This document shows, piece by piece, positions 32,097-40,240 of a stretch of 57,495 bases of DNA. The notes below the pieces were generated by a model. It was given only the letters and a program-made list of their open reading frames with translations, was not told the origin of the DNA and did not search any database. This DNA comes from Deinococcales bacterium (lineage in GTDB: Bacteria > Deinococcota > Deinococci > Deinococcales > JAAFIG01), in the NCBI GenBank assembly GCA_013298185.1, contig JAAFJQ010000004.1:1-57495 (forward strand), written 5' to 3'. Every line of letters starts with the position of its first letter. The stretch's first letter is position 1. Both the position numbers and the translations under genes were made by a program.

Positions 32097-34631
32097 TTAT
32101 TTGCACAAATCGGTCTGGCAGACATCCAAAACCGCCCAGTCACGCTGGTTGGTTGGGTCGGTTTTAACTTGCAGCTTCAAGTACAATTTGCCGCCCTCGA
32201 GAGCGTATTTGTCGCCACTCGAGGCGGGTAAATCAGCTAGGGCAACGGCGGTGAGTTTGTTGCGGTTGTCTATCCACCAGTCGCGGTAAAGGCTGGGGGC
32301 TGCGCCAGTCCACGCAAGGCTGATTTGAATCCAGTCACCAGCGTTGCGGTTTCGTAGGTGCAGTCGCACTCGGCTTGGCAATGCACCACCTGCGGTCAGG
32401 TCATAGCTTTTTTGGGCAATTAAACGGGTTTCAAAGTTGCGATTGGCAGCATCGCTGGGTGTTCCCCACATCGCATGGCTGGGGTTGCTGTCCTCGAGTC
32501 GGGTCATGGTGATTGGGCTGATTTCTGGGCTGCTCGAGGAAACGTTTTGGAAGATAAATCGGGCGTATGGATTGTTGCAGATATTGGCACTCCAAGCGGC
32601 TTGGGCGGTGCAGTTGGCATTCAGTAAGAATGGGTTGTTGACCACGACACTGCGGTTGGCTGTACCAGTGACTGTGCCGTCTTTATCTAGGAAAATGGCG
32701 CTGCGGTAGCCGTCCATACCATCGTCGGTGGGTGCAGTTGGGGTAGGTTTTTCAAATGCCAGCCAGACTTGATTGGCGTTCTGGAAACTCAGTCCTTCTG
32801 AGCCGTTTTGTGGGTCAATATGAAAATCAGTGAAACGCAAATAGGATAAACCACCTGCTCCACGTTGATTGTTGGCTTGGTAATTGACCAAGGTGACGTT
32901 TTTAGCACCTACTTTACCGTCGTAGAATTCAAAACCTCGGATTGGAAAGGCGGTATCCCATGGAAAAGGCAGGGTGCGACCATCCAAGCCGATGCGTCCA
33001 TTTTTTTCGTAGTTATTCGGTGTGCCTTTGTTGGCGGTTTCGCCGACAAAAACACTGTTTTGAACATAGGTTTCGTGGCTGGCAAAAGTTGCGCCAATCG
33101 CACCATCGGCAATCAGGGCGTTGTTTAGGGTGTGCTGCTCGCCGCGCAGCCAGACGCCACGGGTGCGGTTTTTATAGGCTTGGAAACCATCGAACAGGGT
33201 TGGTACAATGGCGCTTTTGTCATCGCTCGGCACGGCTCGAGGGGCGTAATAGGTGGTTTTCTGCTCGAGTGTCACCAAATCAGGTCCGCCATCCACGTTT
33301 AAGCCTGTGTTTTCGTTGCTGTGCGCGAGGTTATTCTTAAAAACACCCAGGGCTGTGCGGCTTGGGCGTATGGAAGTAAACCTTGGGTCGGTGGCACTTG
33401 GACCAGTGGCTTTTTCGGGCAGGGCGATCCAAAAACCAAAGGAATCCGAACCTGCTGCGACATTGTTTTCAAAGGTGTTACTTGGGTTGGTGATCCAGAA
33501 CGTAGCGGGGTCTTGGTCGGTGGGCAGTAAGCGCTGAGCGGTGTCTGGTTGCTTGGTTGAAAATCCAAGGTTGCCGCGCAAAACATTACCTGTTTCGCTA
33601 CCATCCTCGAGGAAATAACAATGTCCGAGGGTATCGTATGCTGCGTTGTTCTCGAGCAGAATCCCACCCGAGCCGTGAATTGTGACGCAGCGATTAAAAT
33701 TTGAGTGAATCGAACTGTTTTTAATGAAAGAACCTGCGCTGCCTGTGCCTTGCATATGGAAATGAATTGGGTAACGTTTGAGTTTGCCACGCTGTCCCAT
33801 ATTGGTGATTTCAACATTCTCGAGTTTGGCGATACTCGAGTCCATGACCATGATATGCCCACCAAAACCTGTGGTGCTGCTGGTGTTGTCGCCGCGAATC
33901 ACGATGTTGCGGTTTAAGAGTGCCACTTCAGCTTTGGATTGCAGGGTTTGACCAGCAAAAGTTTGGGCTTGTCCAAAGTGCATGTATTTCAGGGCAGGTG
34001 AAACCGTGACGGTATTGCCATTGACAGCAGTAATCACCACTTCTTCGGCTTGGTCTGGGTTGTAATCGGTGCTGGCAATGGCGAGTTGGTCGCCCACTGC
34101 CCAACCTGCTCCAGCCTCGAGGTTGAGGGTGGTTGCGCCAACAGCAGCAGTGTTGGACAACCGAGTCCATGATGCGCCTCTGGAAGCGCCGTACAGTTCT
34201 AAGCTGCCGCTGTTCATCACACCCAAGACTTTTTCGCCCATGTTCATGACATTACCGCCAGTGTCCTGACCAAGCAGTGTGATTGTGGCGCGTTTGTTAA
34301 ACGGCGCGAGACTCGAGCCAATCTGTAATTTACCACCGTGTACCATGATGCTTTTGGCGCGAAGCTCGAGGTCTTGGTTATCAAAACGCAATTCACCAGC
34401 CACTTCGAGCGCTCCAAGTGTGATCGAGGTATCGAGCAGAATTTTTTTACCGGCTGGAATCACCAAATCTGCTCCCGCACTTGGCAGTGTTCCACCCCAT
34501 GTGGCTGGGCTTGACCACTTCTCAAAAATAGCTGGTGTTTCCGTCGGGGACGGGGTGGGCGCGGTGGGCGCGGTGTTGCTGTTACAAGCAGCTAAAAAAG
34601 CCAAAGAAAGAACCAGCAAAACACGTTTCAT
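32097..34631 (-). CDS. G8-domain, right-handed beta-helix lipoprotein
   Basis: 844 residues. The signal is KRVLLVLSLAFLAAC with the lipobox Cys about 16, followed by a Thr/Pro-rich spacer to about 35. The G8 domain (about 37-160) starts FEKWSSPATWGGTLPSAGADLVIPAGKKILLDTSITLGALEVAGELRF. A long parallel beta-helix follows (GSFIKNSSIHSNFNRCVTIHGSGGILLENNAAYDTLGHCYFLEDG...) and a C-terminal beta-sandwich-like part. The architecture resembles animal CEMIP/TMEM2 and PKHD1-type proteins; CEMIP and TMEM2 are linked to hyaluronan breakdown. Here it would be an outer-surface glycan-binding or -cleaving protein. TAGACT is 7 nt before the ATG. Confidence 0.85.
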   Translation of the reverse strand: MKRVLLVLSLAFLAACNSNTAPTAPTPSPTETPAIFEKWSSPATWGGTLPSAGADLVIPAGKKILLDTSITLGALEVAGELRFDNQDLELRAKSIMVHGGKLQIGSSLAPFNKRATITLLGQDTGGNVMNMGEKVLGVMNSGSLELYGASRGASWTRLSNTAAVGATTLNLEAGAGWAVGDQLAIASTDYNPDQAEEVVITAVNGNTVTVSPALKYMHFGQAQTFAGQTLQSKAEVALLNRNIVIRGDNTSSTTGFGGHIMVMDSSIAKLENVEITNMGQRGKLKRYPIHFHMQGTGSAGSFIKNSSIHSNFNRCVTIHGSGGILLENNAAYDTLGHCYFLEDGSETGNVLRGNLGFSTKQPDTAQRLLPTDQDPATFWITNPSNTFENNVAAGSDSFGFWIALPEKATGPSATDPRFTSIRPSRTALGVFKNNLAHSNENTGLNVDGGPDLVTLEQKTTYYAPRAVPSDDKSAIVPTLFDGFQAYKNRTRGVWLRGEQHTLNNALIADGAIGATFASHETYVQNSVFVGETANKGTPNNYEKNGRIGLDGRTLPFPWDTAFPIRGFEFYDGKVGAKNVTLVNYQANNQRGAGGLSYLRFTDFHIDPQNGSEGLSFQNANQVWLAFEKPTPTAPTDDGMDGYRSAIFLDKDGTVTGTANRSVVVNNPFLLNANCTAQAAWSANICNNPYARFIFQNVSSSSPEISPITMTRLEDSNPSHAMWGTPSDAANRNFETRLIAQKSYDLTAGGALPSRVRLHLRNRNAGDWIQISLAWTGAAPSLYRDWWIDNRNKLTAVALADLPASSGDKYALEGGKLYLKLQVKTDPTNQRDWAVLDVCQTDLCK

Positions 34632-34644
34632 GAGCCGTAGTCTA
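34632..34644 (-). promoter_or_regulatory. Leaderless -10 box of the G8-domain gene
   Basis: TAGACT (34644-34639, minus strand), 7 nt before the ATG at 34631. Confidence 0.55.
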
Positions 34645-34683
34645 AAGGAGAAAATGTGTTTGGGTTGTGTAAAACTTTATAGT

Positions 34684-34804
34684 GGGTGCATCTCAACTGG
34701 TGTGGATTGTCATATTTTGTCGTAGGGGCGCAGCGCGCTGCGCCCCTACGGGTCATGTGATAGACGCATTTTCCACTAAAATCCACATGTCTTGAGATGC
34801 ACCC
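34684..34804. mobile_element. MITE-like element with 13-bp terminal inverted repeats
   Basis: GGGTGCATCTCAA (34684-34696) and its exact complement (34792-34804) bound 121 bp with no coding capacity. Subterminal sequences also pair in part. The flanks read TTTATAGT on the left and TTTTATAGT on the right, which looks like an 8-9 bp target duplication with one T difference. The centre holds a 30-bp perfect palindrome (34721-34750). It lies between two divergent genes. Confidence 0.6.
34721..34750. repeat. GTAGGGGC-type palindrome, copy 1
   Basis: A perfect 30-bp palindrome with arm CGTAGGGGCGCAGCG. Similar GGGGC...GCCCC elements occur at 51907-51929 and 55521-55546. This is a widespread REP-like intergenic type; here it sits inside the MITE. 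Confidence 0.65.
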
Positions 34805-34830
34805 TTTTATAGTTCGTGGTTATTGCGCCA

Positions 34831-34882
34831 ATGCGTTTTGCTTGTATAAGATTCCGATGCGTTTTGCTTGTAGAATGCTTCA
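34831..34882 (+). promoter_or_regulatory. Duplicated promoter segment of the GAF kinase gene
   Basis: ATGCGTTTTGCTTGTA occurs at 34831-34846 and 34857-34872. The second copy runs into TAGAAT (34871-34876), 6 nt before the ATG at 34883; the first runs into TATAAG. The duplication gives two possible -10 boxes. Confidence 0.5.
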
Positions 34883-37606
34883 ATGCTCGAGCTGCCCCAA
34901 ACCGACTTTGTGCGTTTGCCCGCCAGTGCTTTGGAGCGGTTCACCAGTTTGCTGATTTCCAATCCTCCACTGCCGCTTTTACTCGAGGAAACCTTGGGTG
35001 GCTTGGTTGGAATTATGGATGCACAAGCATTGGCGTTGTACCATTTTGTTGGCGATGAACTTCGTCCTTTGGCTGGGGTGGTAAAAACCGACATAACCAG
35101 TCATTTATTTGATTTACCAACCCTTGGGCGGAGTGGTTGGTGGACTTCGCTCGAGGCTGGGGTTTCGCAGGTTTTAACGGTTGTGCCTCGTGGTTTGGAG
35201 GTTCTGGGTGGTCAAATACTGCTCTTACCGATGCTTAGCCCTCAGGGTTTTGTTTCTGAGGTGCTGATGGTGTCCCGCCAAGACACTTTTTTACTCGCGG
35301 AGCAGCAAATCCTGATGGCAGTGGCTCGAGTCTTAGCAGTCTGTGTCGAGCGCCAGCGCTCCCCTGTTCAAACCAATAACGCCGAGGTGATGGCGTTGTC
35401 TGGTCTGATGAAATTACTTGAAACCGTGCCGAGTGAAGCTTATTTGCGTCGCACTGCCCTCGAGATGCTGCGCCCACACTTAGCAGGTGCGAATTTGTGT
35501 TTTGCCCAACTGCGCGACAGCCGCCTCGAGGTGCTTGAATTTGCTGGTCATGAGCTTTTAGCCTCAGCGCTGGCTGCTGATGCTGGTCTGGATGATGCGG
35601 TACTGCTCGAGGCGGTTTTATCGGGCAGCACCGCTTTTTTTGATTCAATTCCGCTTCAAGCTGGGCGTTTTTCGCAGCATGGTGTCACGGCGGTCAGTGT
35701 GCTGCCATTGTCCGATGGTTTGGCACTGATGGCACTGCGTCGCGCTCAGGCTTCGGCGTGGTCAGAGGCTGAACGGCGTTTATTGGGTGCTTCGAGCCGC
35801 ATGATTGGGGCTGCTTTGGAGCGTTTGCGGGTGGCGGATGCTTTGTTTGAGGCTCGGGTGCGAGCCGAGTTGCTGGCGGGTTTATCCGATGCTTTGCAAA
35901 CCGCTCAGACCGCCGATGAAGTAGCTCATATTGCGATGCGTTTGCTTGCACCGAGTTTACGAGCGCTGAATATTTTTGCGCTTCGGGTGGTACGAGAACC
36001 GCAGCGTATTTCAGTGCGTGGCATGGGAGCTTGGGGCGATGTCCCAAGCTCCTACCATGATCACTTTGCAGCCTCTGGGATTGCCCTCGAGAACACCACG
36101 CTCACCAAAATTGTGGTTGAACAAAACCATGCGTATTACGCCGATCAACACCTGCGACGCACTGGCGAAACTGTGGCATTGGGGATTGAACCGGTTTGTA
36201 ATTCGGTTGGGCAGGTGATTGCCTTGATTTCGGTTGGGCGTGACTCGAGCTTAGGCGCTTGGCGTTTAAGCGAACGAGAATTGTTGGCTCGAGCGGCTGC
36301 CACGGTTGGTTTGGCGCTTGAACGTGCCGAAGTCCGCGAGGAGTTACTCAGAGCCAAGCAACGCGCCGAAGTCTTGTCGCGTCTTTCAGATGCGCTGCAA
36401 GTCGCAAAAACAGGTGAAGAAGTCGCCGAGTTTGCCATGAAACTGCTCTCGCCGAGCTTAAATGCAATTAATATCATTACCTTACGAATCGAGCAACGTG
36501 CCGATGGTGTTTTTCTGCGTTCCATGGGCGTCTGGGGCGAGTTACCCGAATTGTACGATGGTTATTTTCGTAGTCCAGGTGTGAACATTGAAACCACCCG
36601 AATTTCCAAAGCCATTTTTGAAACAGGCGATCCGTTCTATCATACGGTTTACACCGACCCTGATGTCAAAGAATTAGCGAACCGTCAAGTCAGTATTGGA
36701 CTCGAGCCAATCATCAGTTCGCAAGGGCAAGTGCTGGCAATTTTATCAGTTGGGCGCGACCCTGTGGCTGGTGCGTGGATGCCTTCAGAGATGAAACTGA
36801 TGGCACAAGCTGCTGCGACCATTGGACTTGCTCTGGAACGCGCTGAGAACCGCGAGTTGCTTGAATCTCGAGCTGAGGCTTTGGAAGAAAAAAGTGCGGC
36901 TTTAGAAGCCAAAAGTGCTGAAATGGAAACCTTTGTTTACAGTGTTTCGCATGACTTAAAAAGCCCAATGGTTTCAATGGAAGGCATGAGTGTGCTTTTA
37001 GAAGAAAGCCTGCAAAACAAAGAGTACAACGAACTCGAGTTTTTTGTTTCACGCTTACGCGCCAATGTGCAAACCATGACCGCTTTGGTCAATGGTTTAC
37101 TCGAGCTTTCACGGGTTGGAAGAATTGATGAAAGCATGACCGAAGTTTCAATTGATGAAGTTCTGCAAACTGTACTGAATGAACTCGAGGGGCGAATTGC
37201 GGCTAAACAAATTGTGGTGAAACGCCCAGAGTCATTTCCAATTGTCAATTATTCACCTGAGCGTTTGTACCAAATTTTGAGTAATTTAATTGGTAATGCC
37301 GTGAAATTCATGCCGAATAAACCCGGTAACAACTTAGAAATTGGTTATTTCCAAACCAAGCACCACCTCGAGTTGATCGTGCGCGACAACGGCGTTGGTA
37401 TTGCCAGTCATTTGCGAAGCAAAGCCTTAGAACTCTTCACTCGGCTGAACCCAACCGTCGAAGGAACAGGCGTGGGTTTAGCCATGGTTAAACGCATTGT
37501 CGAACACAACAACGGCTCGATTCGGCTCGAGGAAACCAATGGTGGTGGCTTAACCGTGATTTTTACCTTGCCGCTCGAGCGGTTTGGCTTGCCCCTGCCC
37601 AAATAG
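34883..37606 (+). CDS. Multi-GAF sensor histidine kinase
   Basis: 907 residues, no membrane segment, so cytosolic. The N-terminal half holds GAF-like modules, including two clearly duplicated ones (about 330-480 and 495-650) that share ALGIEP / SIGLEP and SVGRDS / SVGRDP blocks. A coiled linker (SRAEALEEKSAALEAKSAEME) leads to the dimerisation helix with phospho-His in VYSVSHDLKSPM. The ATPase has the N-box (ILSNLIGNAVKF), G1 (VRDNGVGI) and G2 (GTGVGLAMVKRI). No cysteine obviously marks a phytochrome chromophore site. No response regulator is adjacent, so it is an orphan kinase. Transcription is probably leaderless. Confidence 0.88.
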   Translation: MLELPQTDFVRLPASALERFTSLLISNPPLPLLLEETLGGLVGIMDAQALALYHFVGDELRPLAGVVKTDITSHLFDLPTLGRSGWWTSLEAGVSQVLTVVPRGLEVLGGQILLLPMLSPQGFVSEVLMVSRQDTFLLAEQQILMAVARVLAVCVERQRSPVQTNNAEVMALSGLMKLLETVPSEAYLRRTALEMLRPHLAGANLCFAQLRDSRLEVLEFAGHELLASALAADAGLDDAVLLEAVLSGSTAFFDSIPLQAGRFSQHGVTAVSVLPLSDGLALMALRRAQASAWSEAERRLLGASSRMIGAALERLRVADALFEARVRAELLAGLSDALQTAQTADEVAHIAMRLLAPSLRALNIFALRVVREPQRISVRGMGAWGDVPSSYHDHFAASGIALENTTLTKIVVEQNHAYYADQHLRRTGETVALGIEPVCNSVGQVIALISVGRDSSLGAWRLSERELLARAAATVGLALERAEVREELLRAKQRAEVLSRLSDALQVAKTGEEVAEFAMKLLSPSLNAINIITLRIEQRADGVFLRSMGVWGELPELYDGYFRSPGVNIETTRISKAIFETGDPFYHTVYTDPDVKELANRQVSIGLEPIISSQGQVLAILSVGRDPVAGAWMPSEMKLMAQAAATIGLALERAENRELLESRAEALEEKSAALEAKSAEMETFVYSVSHDLKSPMVSMEGMSVLLEESLQNKEYNELEFFVSRLRANVQTMTALVNGLLELSRVGRIDESMTEVSIDEVLQTVLNELEGRIAAKQIVVKRPESFPIVNYSPERLYQILSNLIGNAVKFMPNKPGNNLEIGYFQTKHHLELIVRDNGVGIASHLRSKALELFTRLNPTVEGTGVGLAMVKRIVEHNNGSIRLEETNGGGLTVIFTLPLERFGLPLPK

Positions 37607-37648
37607 CCTTAAAAGCGTTAGAATGCATCTGACAAATTTGGAGGTCAA

Positions 37649-38122
37649 ATGAAACAATTTTTAACCATCTTGGCTTTTCTCGTTCTTAGCGCTGCTTTTG
37701 CGTCCCCAATTCAAGTTTCGGTTGCCATGCCCGGCGGCTTAAAAGTTGGAAAAAATGAAATCACCGCGCAAGTTCAAGCCGATGCCTCACTCAACGGCAC
37801 ACCTGTGATGCTCGCCATTGACCCGGGTAACAACCAAGCTGTGCAAGAAATCAGCTTAGGTAACATCGGCGACCCGAGCTTCAAGGGCGAAGTCGAACTC
37901 AGTAGCTTAAACGCCGCTCCGAGCCTGACGGTCAAAGTCAGCCCTCAAGGAGCGCGTTATGCCGCGACCCAAGTCCTGAGCAGCACCTCGAGCGGCGCGG
38001 TGTTTGAACTGACCGAACCACGCACCAGCAACCGTACTCCTTTGCTTTTTGTGGCAGCCCTGTTTTTGGCTTTTGGTACATTAGGCGCTATGGCGCTGCG
38101 TGGCGAAAAAAGTGCTTTTTAA
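37649..38122 (+). CDS. Secreted, C-terminally anchored hypothetical protein
   Basis: 157 residues. The signal peptide is KQFLTILAFLVLSAAFA (cut near 18). A beta-rich domain of about 110 residues follows (QVSVAMPGGLKVGKNEITAQVQAD...), resembling a small Ig-like or FixH-type fold, then one membrane helix (TPLLFVAALFLAFGTLGAMAL) and a short basic tail. It should therefore face outward. GGAGG lies 8 nt before the ATG. No function is assigned. A CTCGAG-stem terminator follows. Confidence 0.65.
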   Translation: MKQFLTILAFLVLSAAFASPIQVSVAMPGGLKVGKNEITAQVQADASLNGTPVMLAIDPGNNQAVQEISLGNIGDPSFKGEVELSSLNAAPSLTVKVSPQGARYAATQVLSSTSSGAVFELTEPRTSNRTPLLFVAALFLAFGTLGAMALRGEKSAF

Positions 38123-38133
38123 GATTGTTTTTG

Positions 38134-38176
38134 CTCGAGGGTAAGCTGTCTTGCCCTCGAGTTTGATGTTTTTTCG
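38134..38176 (+). terminator. Terminator with CTCGAGGG stem
   Basis: A 12-bp stem (CTCGAGGGTAAG / CTTGCCCTCGAG, one G-T pair) with a 4-nt loop, then TTTGATGTTTTTT. It uses the over-represented hexamer in both arms. Confidence 0.8.
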
Positions 38177-38215
38177 ATTCTCGAGATTTTGTTTTTATAA
38201 AATAAGGAGTTACAA

Positions 38216-38818
38216 ATGGCACACTCAATGAAAATCCGCCCACAAGTTGGTATTTTTGTGGACACCCAAAACCTCTATCACTCGGCAAGGGATTATTATC
38301 AGCGCACGGTTAATTTTGAAAGCCTACTGAAATACGGCACGCAAGAAGGACGCGAGTTATTTCGGGCGATTTCCTATGTGGTTGAACGCGAGGCTGATAC
38401 CAGCGCTTGGCCCTTCATTTATAAACTATCCACATTGGGTTATAAAGTACGGCGCATGACCCTGCAAGTGCATCACACCACCGATGCAGGCAAAATCATT
38501 TGGGAAGGCAACTGGGATATGGGCATCTGCGCCGATATGGTTCGCCTGATGGAACACCTCGATGTGATTGTGCTTGGCAGTGGTGACGGCGATTTTACCG
38601 ATATTGTCGAAGTCTTAATGGAACGCGGCAAACGGGTCGAAGTGATTGCTTTTAAGGAAACCACGGCTCAAAAACTGATTGACACCGTGGACAAATTCAC
38701 CCATTTACCCGACATCGAAGGTGGTTTTATGCCCCTGCGTGAACGCAGTGCCACCACCCCCGCCGAAGCTGATGCTGCCAACGACCCTGATTTCCAAGCC
38801 GCTACACCCATCGGCTAA
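38216..38818 (+). CDS. NYN/LabA-like (DUF88) putative ribonuclease
   Basis: 200 residues. The NYN-domain (PIN-like) acidic residues are visible: the Asp of VGIFVDTQNLYHSARD, and GSGDGDFTDIVEVLMERGKRVEV with the central Asp pair; MGICADMVRLMEHLDVIVLGS is the LabA/TIGR00288-like core. This family is thought to cut RNA with metal ions; no substrate is known. It is cytosolic, with a short acidic tail. AAGGAG lies 7 nt before the ATG. Confidence 0.85.
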   Translation: MAHSMKIRPQVGIFVDTQNLYHSARDYYQRTVNFESLLKYGTQEGRELFRAISYVVEREADTSAWPFIYKLSTLGYKVRRMTLQVHHTTDAGKIIWEGNWDMGICADMVRLMEHLDVIVLGSGDGDFTDIVEVLMERGKRVEVIAFKETTAQKLIDTVDKFTHLPDIEGGFMPLRERSATTPAEADAANDPDFQAATPIG

Positions 38819-38851
38819 AAAGCTGGGATAGAAACCCCGCCACAATTTTGC

Positions 38852-38864
38852 TAGAATTTCAACC
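38852..38864 (+). promoter_or_regulatory. Leaderless -10 box of the small membrane protein/hpt operon
   Basis: TAGAAT (38852-38857), 7 nt before the ATG at 38865. Confidence 0.5.
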
Positions 38865-39029
38865 ATGAAACTGGCTCTGAACATTGTTCTTTTTGTGGTC
38901 GCCTCGATTCTGGGTTGTGTGCTGCTTCCCTTTCTAGCCATTCAGTACCCTCTGGTTTGCTTGGTGGTCGTGGCAGCTGGCATTTATGCCTTTTCAAGAA
39001 CCTTCGCCCAAAAGAAGAAAGTGCTATGA
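38865..39029 (+). CDS. Small two-helix membrane protein
   Basis: 54 residues (MKLALNIVLFVVASILGCVLL ... VVAAGIYAFSRTFAQKKKVL), not recognised. Two hydrophobic helices are joined by PFLAIQYP, with a basic C-terminal tail, so an N-in/C-in hairpin is likely. The stop TGA overlaps the hpt ATG (ATGA), indicating translational coupling. A leaderless -10 box precedes it. Real translation is inferred from this arrangement. Confidence 0.55.
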   Translation: MKLALNIVLFVVASILGCVLLPFLAIQYPLVCLVVVAAGIYAFSRTFAQKKKVL

Positions 39030-39559
39030 GTTTTTTTGAACTCGGTGACGGCGAAGTTCAAATTTCCCAAGCCCAAATTCAGCAACGCATCCAAGAACTT
39101 GGGCAGCAAATCAGCCAAGACTACGCAGGCAAACAACCACACCTGATCTGTGTCTTAAATGGCGCTTATCACTTCATGTCCGACCTGTCTCGAGCCATTA
39201 GCCTGCCCATCACCGTGGATTTCTTAGCTGTCTCGAGTTACGGGGTGGAAACCAAAACCAGTGGTGAAGTGAAATTGGTCAAAGACCTTTCCCTGCCATT
39301 ATCTGGGCGCGAAGTGATTCTGGTCGAAGACATTGTGGACACTGGGCTGACCATGAATTACCTGCTGTCTTACCTCGAGGGACGCGGACCGAACAGTGTC
39401 AAAGTCGCGGCGCTCCTTTCCAAACCCTCGAGAAGAAAAGTCGAAGTTCCCGTGGCGTACCTTGGTTTTGAAATCCCCGATGCCTATGTTTACGGGTACG
39501 GTCTTGACCGAGCACATTTTGATCGGAACATTCCATTTATCTCGAGTATCAAAAGCTAA
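39026..39559 (+). CDS. hpt: Hypoxanthine-guanine phosphoribosyltransferase
   Basis: 177 residues from the ATG at 39026 (MSFFELGDGEVQIS). The PRPP loop is ILVEDIVDTGLTMNYL. LICVLNGAYHFMSDLSR, the pyrophosphate-binding loop, and YVYGYGLD near the C-terminus are typical Hpt. It converts hypoxanthine/guanine plus PRPP to IMP/GMP in the cytosol (purine salvage). The start is inferred from the ATGA overlap with the small membrane protein. Confidence 0.93.
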   Translation: MSFFELGDGEVQISQAQIQQRIQELGQQISQDYAGKQPHLICVLNGAYHFMSDLSRAISLPITVDFLAVSSYGVETKTSGEVKLVKDLSLPLSGREVILVEDIVDTGLTMNYLLSYLEGRGPNSVKVAALLSKPSRRKVEVPVAYLGFEIPDAYVYGYGLDRAHFDRNIPFISSIKS

Positions 39560-39667
39560 AGAGCTACTGGTCTTCTGGACGTATTTCTCGAGAATGAAAT
39601 CGTCTTTTGACAAAATTGTGTGTCAAGGCTCGAGAAAAAACGCACAGTAAAACACTCCAATAGGCTC

Positions 39668-39679
39668 TACAATCATGCC
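39668..39679 (+). promoter_or_regulatory. Leaderless -10 box of the lipoprotein gene
   Basis: TACAAT (39668-39673), 6 nt before the ATG at 39680. Confidence 0.5.
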
Positions 39680-40093
39680 ATGCGCTGTCTTTTGCTTATC
39701 CCTCTGCTCATGGCTTGCCAAACCGCAGCGGTCAATCCGCCTGTGACAATCCCAACTGATTTAATTCAACTCGAGACAAGCCCCAAACCAGCTGCTTTTT
39801 TGGTGGCTCGAGGTGAAAATAAAACCTTAACGATCAACTCAAAGTTGCTTTCGCCCATTGTTAAAAAAATTAAAATCAGTGTCTCAGGCTCGAGTGGCGT
39901 GGACATCAACCCCAAAGATTTTGTTCTTACTGGCAACACCAGTATGGACATCACCGTGACTGTGCCGCAAAATGCCACCAATGACAAACCGTTTTTTCGA
40001 GTCAATGGACAGGCTTTGGATAACAACAACAATCCTGTGACTTCAAATCTGCCCTCGATTTTATTTCAATGGACTGTACCTGTTACGCCCTAG
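39680..40093 (+). CDS. Small hypothetical lipoprotein
   Basis: 137 residues from the ATG at 39680 (MRCLLLIPLLMACQTAAV), with lipobox LMAC, Cys about 13. The rest is a beta-rich domain with ISVSGSSGVDINPKDFVLTGNTSMDITVTVPQNA, reminiscent of a bacterial Ig-like fold. No function is known. The 3' end overlaps the first copy of a 19-bp repeat (40072-40090), whose next copies lie just downstream. The TACAAT box supports this start over an in-frame codon at 39620. Confidence 0.6.
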   Translation: MRCLLLIPLLMACQTAAVNPPVTIPTDLIQLETSPKPAAFLVARGENKTLTINSKLLSPIVKKIKISVSGSSGVDINPKDFVLTGNTSMDITVTVPQNATNDKPFFRVNGQALDNNNNPVTSNLPSILFQWTVPVTP

Positions 40094-40134
40094 GGTTGAC
40101 TGTACCTGTTGCGCCCTGACTGTACTTACCGCGC
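40072..40134. repeat. GACTGTACC tandem-like repeats
   Basis: GACTGTACCTGTTACGCCC (40072-40090), GACTGTACCTGTTGCGCCC (40098-40116) and a partial copy GACTGTACTTACCGCGCC (40118-40135). The first codes for the lipoprotein's C-terminus. Confidence 0.65.
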
Positions 40135-40142
40135 CTCGTGGG

Positions 40143-40177
40143 GCTTCTAGCTGCTCGTTGTTAGCCTCTGGCTTTAG
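40143..40177. repeat. Heptad-phased repeat G (single arm)
   Basis: Units read AGCTGCT, CGTTGTT, AGCCTCT, GGCTTTA. The 13-mer GCTTCTAGCTGCT (40143-40155) recurs at 51812-51824. Confidence 0.5.
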
Positions 40178-40186
40178 ACCGAGAAA

Positions 40187-40225
40187 AAAAACCTCCACCA
40201 GCTGTAAAACTGGTGGAGGTTTTGA
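40187..40225. terminator. Bidirectional terminator, lipoprotein / E2
   Basis: ACCTCCACCAG (40191-40201) pairs with CTGGTGGAGGT (40210-40220); an A-run precedes and a T-run follows, so it works both ways for the convergent genes. Confidence 0.88.
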
Positions 40226-40240
40226 GTGAAAATCAAAAAC

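Noticed and set aside
33299-33865. 188-residue minus-strand ORF inside the G8 gene
   Set aside because: Alternative frame on the same strand as a well-supported lipoprotein gene.
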